From NCBI GenBank assembly GCA_003577005.1, contig QEUW01000062.1, forward strand, positions 1 to 37,095: 37,095 bases of DNA, written 5' to 3'. Positions 33,197-37,095 of this stretch are shown here, piece by piece. The notes under the pieces are model-generated. The model had not been told where the DNA came from and ran no database searches. It worked only from the letters and a program-made list of their open reading frames with translations. A program made the position numbers and the translations under genes. Numbering within the stretch: the stretch's first letter is position 1; every line of letters begins with the position of its first letter. This stretch comes from Chloroflexota bacterium. Its GTDB lineage: Bacteria; Chloroflexota; Anaerolineae; Caldilineales; Caldilineaceae.

Positions 33197-34093
33197 ATGT
33201 TCGCACACACATTCAAGCAACACACGGTTATGGCTGCCGCTACGTTGTTGGCTGCCTTTGCCTTGACTGCCTGTTCGCCCGCGGCTGCGCAGCCATCGAC
33301 ACCGCCGGCTGCCGCTGTCGAAGCAGCGGTTGTGACCCCCACCGTCGTCCAGATCGTCACCAAAGACCATCTCTTCGAGGCGCCCGCAGAGATCGAGGGT
33401 GGCTGGGTCACGGTCAAATCACGCAATGAAGGGGCCGAACCGCACCATGTCCAACTGGCCCAACTCAACGACGGGGTGACTTTCGAGGCCTTTGTCGAGG
33501 CCTTGCAACAAGGACCGGAAGTTGCATTTCCGTTGATGAGCTTGGCGGGTGGCCCTGGTCCCCTGGACACCGGCGGTGAAGCGGTCGTGACGGTGGAGTT
33601 GGCGCCCGGCAACTATGTGCTGGCCGATTTCCTGCCGAGCGCCGATGGTGTGCCCCACATCGCCAAGGGCATGTTGGCCCCGCTCACCGTGGTCGCCCCT
33701 GCCAATGGAGCAGATGATGTCACCGTGGCGCTGCCCGAAGTTGCTGGTGAAGTCAAACTGATGAGCTTCTCGTTCGTCTTGCCGCAGGAGATCCAAGCCG
33801 GCGAACAGGTCTGGAAGGTGACCAACGAAGGCGACCAGTGGCACGAGATCTCGCTGATCAAGCTGGCCGAGGGCAAAACCATGATGGACGTGACACACTG
33901 GATGCACGCCCCCGATGGCCCGCCCCCCTTTACCAACGTCGGCGGGATGCAGGGTCTTGACCCCGGCGAGAGCGCCTATCTGCACCTCGATCTGACGCCG
34001 GGTGAGTATGTGGGTCTCTGCCACATCCCCGACCCGGCCAGCGGCAAGGAACATGCGGAACTGGGTATGGTGATGCCCTTTACGGTGAAGTAG
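33197..34093 (+). CDS. Two-domain cupredoxin-like lipoprotein
   Basis: A 298-aa exported lipoprotein. Signal peptide with lipobox LTAC, Cys26. Two similar beta-sandwich halves follow: the first (about 48-165) with EGGWVTVKSRNEGAEPHHVQLAQL, the second (about 180-298) with AGEQVWKVTNEGDQWHEISLIKL and a C-terminal GLCHIPDPASGKEHAELGMVMPFTV. The second half has His in QWHE and Cys, His and Met in the last motif, a set able to form a type 1 copper centre; the first half seems to lack the Cys. Related proteins are annotated as cupredoxin-like or plastocyanin-like. SD AAGGAG precedes the ATG. It may take part in electron transfer or metal handling outside the cell; this is inference. Confidence 0.75.
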   Translation: MFAHTFKQHTVMAAATLLAAFALTACSPAAAQPSTPPAAAVEAAVVTPTVVQIVTKDHLFEAPAEIEGGWVTVKSRNEGAEPHHVQLAQLNDGVTFEAFVEALQQGPEVAFPLMSLAGGPGPLDTGGEAVVTVELAPGNYVLADFLPSADGVPHIAKGMLAPLTVVAPANGADDVTVALPEVAGEVKLMSFSFVLPQEIQAGEQVWKVTNEGDQWHEISLIKLAEGKTMMDVTHWMHAPDGPPPFTNVGGMQGLDPGESAYLHLDLTPGEYVGLCHIPDPASGKEHAELGMVMPFTVK

Positions 34094-34351
34094 GCGCCCC
34101 GCTTGTGTCGACCGCGGACGGGGTGGAGCCAGCAAGTATGCTCTGCTTGATCCGTCCCGCCCGCGGCCGACCGTTCGGCATACCCAATACGGATGCTGAT
34201 GTTCAAATTGAAATGAACACGATCTTTGGAGATTTGATTCACAGATTTCCCAGATGGCCACAGATTTTCATTGCTCCATCTGGAAATCTGCGCCATCTGT
34301 GGATCACAAAAAGTGCAAAGATATCAGGAAATGATTACATAGGGGGCAAAA
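34094..34351. other. Gene-free interval with imperfect hairpin repeats
   Basis: Contains CAGAT/ATCTG-rich inverted repeats (about 34240-34302; for example CCACAGAT at 34258-34265 with ATCTGTGG at 34295-34302). No gene seen. It may serve as leader or terminator between the lipoprotein and flavoprotein genes. Confidence 0.4.
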
Positions 34352-35758
34352 ATGGAACTGCTACAGACACCGACACTTACGACCTTTGCGGTTGACCGAT
34401 GGGCCGACCTGCAGGCTCGCGTACAGGGGCGCGTCATTACGCCCGATGATCTTCAATACACAGCAGCGCGGCAAGCATGGAATCTCACCGTCGACCAATA
34501 CCCGGCTGCAATTGTCGCCGCCCAGGAGGCCGCCGACGTGGCGGAAGCCGTACGTTTTGCCCGTGAGCATGACCTGGGCATTGCCGTTCAGGCCACGGGA
34601 CACGGCAACGTGCGCCCGGCCAATGGCGCCCTGTTGATCCTCACCGCCGGATTGGATACGCTGCGGATCGACCCAGCCCGACAGACAGCGTGGGTGGGGG
34701 CCGGCCTCAAATGGCAGCGCGTGTTGGATGCGGCTCAGGCTGTAGGTCTGGCGCCGCTCTTGGGCTCGTCGCCCGATGTGGGTGCGGTTGGCTACACCCT
34801 GGGTGGCGGCATGGGTTGGCTGGCGCGCAAATATGGCCTCTCTGCCGACAGCGTACATGCCTTTGAAGTGGTCACCATGGATGGGCAACTGCGCCGGGCA
34901 AGTGCAATGGAGAACAGCGACCTCTTCTGGGGGTTGCGCGGCGGCGGCGGCAGTCTGGGCATCGTGACGAGTATGGAGATTCAACTCTACCCGGTCACCA
35001 CGGTCTACGGGGGTAACCTCTTCTATCCCATCGACCAGGCCCAAGCGGTCTTTGTGCGCTATCGGGAATGGGTTGCAAACGCGCCCGATGAGTTGACGTC
35101 GTCGATTGTGATTATGAACTTTCCACCTATTCCCGATGTACCAGAGCCCATGCGCGGGCAAAGCTTTGTTATCGTACGGGGATGTTATGCCGGCCCCGTT
35201 GCCGAGGGCGAAAAGCTGTTGCAATTCTGGCGAGCATGGCAGACGCCGTTGATTGACGACTTCAAGCCCATGCCCTTCAGCGCGGTCGCCACGATCAGCG
35301 CCGAACCCATTGATCCGCTGCCGATCTTTAGCACAGGCGCCTGGCTGCGCACGTTGAGCGATGAGGCGATTGCGACGCTCATCCGCTATGGTGCGGCGCA
35401 CAACGGCAGCCCGCTGCTCTTTGCCGAGGTCCGCCATGCAGGGGGCGCGATGGCGCGCGTGCAGCCAGAGGCCGGCGCCTACAGCAATCGCGGCGCCAAC
35501 CACCTGCTCCACATGCTGGGCATCGCGTCCACGCCAGAGGTGGGTATTGCGCTACGGCAGCACACCGACCAGGTCAAGAGTGCCTTGCAACCCGATCTCA
35601 CGGGCGGGGTCTATATGAACTTTCTTGAGGGCGAAGAATCTCGCCAGCGGGTCAGCCAGGGGTTTACGCCAGCGGCCTACCAGCGGCTGACCAGACTGAA
35701 GGCGGTCTATGACGCCGAAAACCGGTTGGCCTACGCCTTCAACATCACGCCCGCGTAA
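34352..35758 (+). CDS. BBE-type FAD-binding oxidoreductase (VAO family)
   Basis: A 468-aa flavoprotein. The FAD-binding half has VQATGHGN with His84 for covalent FAD, VGAGLKWQRVLDAAQ, and LLGSSPDVGAVGYTLGGGMGWLARKYGLSAD. The C-terminal berberine-bridge element is YMNFLEGEE...RLTRLKAVYDAENRLAYAFNI. In bicovalent relatives the motif is CPTVG; here it is SPDVG (Ser140), so FAD is probably bound through His84 alone. Such enzymes oxidise sugars, alcohols or secondary metabolites with oxygen. No signal peptide, so cytosolic. AGGGGG precedes the ATG at 34352. Confidence 0.9.
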   Translation: MELLQTPTLTTFAVDRWADLQARVQGRVITPDDLQYTAARQAWNLTVDQYPAAIVAAQEAADVAEAVRFAREHDLGIAVQATGHGNVRPANGALLILTAGLDTLRIDPARQTAWVGAGLKWQRVLDAAQAVGLAPLLGSSPDVGAVGYTLGGGMGWLARKYGLSADSVHAFEVVTMDGQLRRASAMENSDLFWGLRGGGGSLGIVTSMEIQLYPVTTVYGGNLFYPIDQAQAVFVRYREWVANAPDELTSSIVIMNFPPIPDVPEPMRGQSFVIVRGCYAGPVAEGEKLLQFWRAWQTPLIDDFKPMPFSAVATISAEPIDPLPIFSTGAWLRTLSDEAIATLIRYGAAHNGSPLLFAEVRHAGGAMARVQPEAGAYSNRGANHLLHMLGIASTPEVGIALRQHTDQVKSALQPDLTGGVYMNFLEGEESRQRVSQGFTPAAYQRLTRLKAVYDAENRLAYAFNITPA

Positions 35759-35799
35759 CATGGCGTTTCAAGCGCGCCAGACCCTAGGTGCTCTGGGGT

Positions 35800-35891
35800 G
35801 TAAAATTTGAGCCTTCCTCAAAATTTACCGTTCGCTCAACCACGAAATGTGTGAGTACATCTTCCTGGAAGCTCCGAGCTTCCAGGAAGAT
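35800..35891. terminator. Two hairpins between flavoprotein and secreted protein genes
   Basis: GTAAAATTTGA/TCAAAATTTAC (35800-35810, 35818-35828; one mismatch) and a perfect 15-bp stem ATCTTCCTGGAAGCT/AGCTTCCAGGAAGAT (35859-35873, 35877-35891). They separate two same-strand genes and probably end the flavoprotein transcript. Confidence 0.5.
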
Positions 35892-35980
35892 TGGGCAAAT
35901 TTCACTCTTTCTGTAGATGAGCCTTACCGTTTTAGGGCAGGCTCACTTCATCCCGACAATCATCCAAAAAGGAGCGAACT

Positions 35981-37024
35981 ATGCGCTCAGCCCGCATATT
36001 GTTAGGCGCGTTGAGGCTAGCAATATTGGCCTTGTTCTTGAGTGCGCCGGCACACCAGGCTGCTGCTCAAGGAATGACCAGTGTGCCAGGGGCGGTGCCA
36101 GTCGCCATGACGAACGAGCGGGTCTTTCTGCCGCTGGTTGCGGAGGGCACCGGCCAGCCGGTCGAGACGCCACAGCCCGGCAACGATGTACCGGCAGAGG
36201 TGGTGGCAACCTGGTTTGAAGGCCAGTTGCTGCCGCTGGAATTTTACGACCCGAACACGGGGACGTGGTCTTCCCCGAGCGGAAAAGGGCAGATGTACAT
36301 CTTCAGCGCCAATAGCTATACCTACGCAGCGTTTGCACGCACACAGTACGGCCAGTGTACTGGCGAAGTGTCGGTCTATCAAGAGGGCGCAGCCCGTAGC
36401 GAGCAGGAAACGCTCTTGCTCACCCCCAGCATCTACCGAACCCGCACCGTGACCATCTGTGGTTCACGCCAGGAGAGCGTGGTGGAAGGCTCGCACGATA
36501 CTCGCACCGTCCCGTGGAGCCTTGGGCACGACGAATTGGGGCACCCACAACTGACGCTCACCGACAATGGGCTGACCTTCACCTATCTGAGAGATGGCAT
36601 GGTGGCTGAGTTGGTCGGCACATGGCACAAAGGCCCGGTCTTTTCCGACAACTTTTATGACCCGGAGACAGCAACGTTCGTTACACCAGAGGGGAGCGGT
36701 CAATGGCTGCGCATCCAGGCCGATGGGACTTTTAGCGCCGGTGAGTACAGTGTGGGCGAAGTTACCGATCCGCAGGGTTGTGCGCTGACCGGGTGGCTCT
36801 ATCAGGAAGGCTCGATTGAAATTTCTGGGGGCCGGCTGACCTTTACACCAGCGGCGGGTATGATGCGGCTCGAGAACGAATGCCAGCCTGGCCAGCACCA
36901 GCAGGAACCTTGGCATGACAGCGCCAAGTCCTATTCCTGGGGCTTCCGCGACTATCCAGACAACCCAAAGCTGTTGATCATTCCGCTGGAATACTATCAA
37001 GAAATTGAGCTTATCCGTGAATAA
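35981..37024 (+). CDS. Secreted protein with a duplicated domain and FLPLV motif
   Basis: A 347-aa exported protein. Signal peptide residues 1-29 (LLGALRLAILALFLSAPAHQAAA). Residues about 48-60 carry VFLPLVAEGTG and a short Pro/Thr stretch. Two similar domains of about 110 residues follow: the first VVATWFEGQLLPLEFYDPNTGTWSSPSGKG..., the second LVGTWHKGPVFSDNFYDPETATFVTPEGSG.... Both have the same Trp, FYDP and two Cys positions (QCTGE/TICGS; GCALT/NECQPG), a layout that recalls a lipocalin-like beta barrel with one disulfide each. Function unknown. AAAGGAG lies seven bases upstream of the ATG. The last gene in the window. Confidence 0.78.
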   Translation: MRSARILLGALRLAILALFLSAPAHQAAAQGMTSVPGAVPVAMTNERVFLPLVAEGTGQPVETPQPGNDVPAEVVATWFEGQLLPLEFYDPNTGTWSSPSGKGQMYIFSANSYTYAAFARTQYGQCTGEVSVYQEGAARSEQETLLLTPSIYRTRTVTICGSRQESVVEGSHDTRTVPWSLGHDELGHPQLTLTDNGLTFTYLRDGMVAELVGTWHKGPVFSDNFYDPETATFVTPEGSGQWLRIQADGTFSAGEYSVGEVTDPQGCALTGWLYQEGSIEISGGRLTFTPAAGMMRLENECQPGQHQQEPWHDSAKSYSWGFRDYPDNPKLLIIPLEYYQEIELIRE

Positions 37025-37095
37025 GCCGCTGAATCCGGCGCTATCAAGTGCTCTGGCAAAGACCACCATACAACGGTCATTGCCGTTAAGACAGG

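Noticed and set aside
34361..35512. A 383-aa frame opposite the flavoprotein gene
   Set aside because: The plus strand shows FAD-binding and BBE motifs along its whole length; the opposite frame has no recognisable features.

Overview
The window looks like a chromosomal segment of a member of the Chloroflexota (Anaerolineae or Caldilineae type). No rRNA, tRNA or taxonomic marker is present, so this is inference. It rests on secreted proteins with Thr/Pro-rich TPTPT linkers and short FLPLV-like motifs, large HTH-NTPase-TPR regulators, Tat-exported sugar-binding lipoproteins, intergenic period-7 repeats, and gene content shared with filamentous phototrophs and other multicellular bacteria.

Layout. 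(1) 0.1-4.4 kb, minus strand: a RarD-like transporter, a TadG-like pilus-assembly protein and a secreted delta-60 repeat protein. (2) 4.4-5.1 kb: non-coding, with a MITE-like element carrying a putative target duplication and a pair of 14-bp direct repeats. (3) 5.1-11.3 kb, plus strand: an exosortase operon made of a small membrane protein, a polytopic membrane protein, a small unknown protein, an exosortase fused to an EpsI-like domain (exosortase O type), and a 981-aa multi-span VIT/VWA protein that ends in a PEP-CTERM signal. It reads as a self-contained sorting module carrying its own substrate. (4) 11.4-11.9 kb: a BrnTA toxin-antitoxin pair whose toxin start appears frameshifted. (5) 12.0-16.0 kb, minus strand: two adjacent AAA/STAND-type NTPases, one membrane-anchored and one with a putative HTH. 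(6) 16.2-19.2 kb: a NarL/DesK-type two-component system, divergent from two small membrane proteins. (7) 19.3-22.4 kb, minus strand: a PIN-domain protein and an XRE-ImmA/IrrE-like regulator lacking the catalytic Glu. A complete IS5-family element (IS427-like) is inserted at the regulator's start; removing it in silico restores one long reading frame downstream of a promoter with an overlapping palindrome. (8) 22.5-28.2 kb: a galactonate-dehydratase-like enolase, a MazEF-like pair, and a divergent sugar ABC transporter (Tat lipoprotein and two permeases, no ATPase) closed by a bidirectional hairpin. (9) 28.3-32.5 kb, minus strand: a secreted Cys/Trp-repeat protein and a large HTH-NTPase-TPR regulator. 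(10) 32.7-37.0 kb, plus strand: a cupin, a two-domain cupredoxin-like lipoprotein, a BBE-type flavoprotein and a secreted protein with a duplicated domain.

The most noteworthy points are the complete exosortase O module, the IS-split regulator with a dead metalloprotease motif, the frameshifted BrnT, the paired NTPases, and two families of dispersed intergenic repeats (hairpin/MITE and period-7 arrays). All domain names come from recognising motifs by eye; no searches were run.
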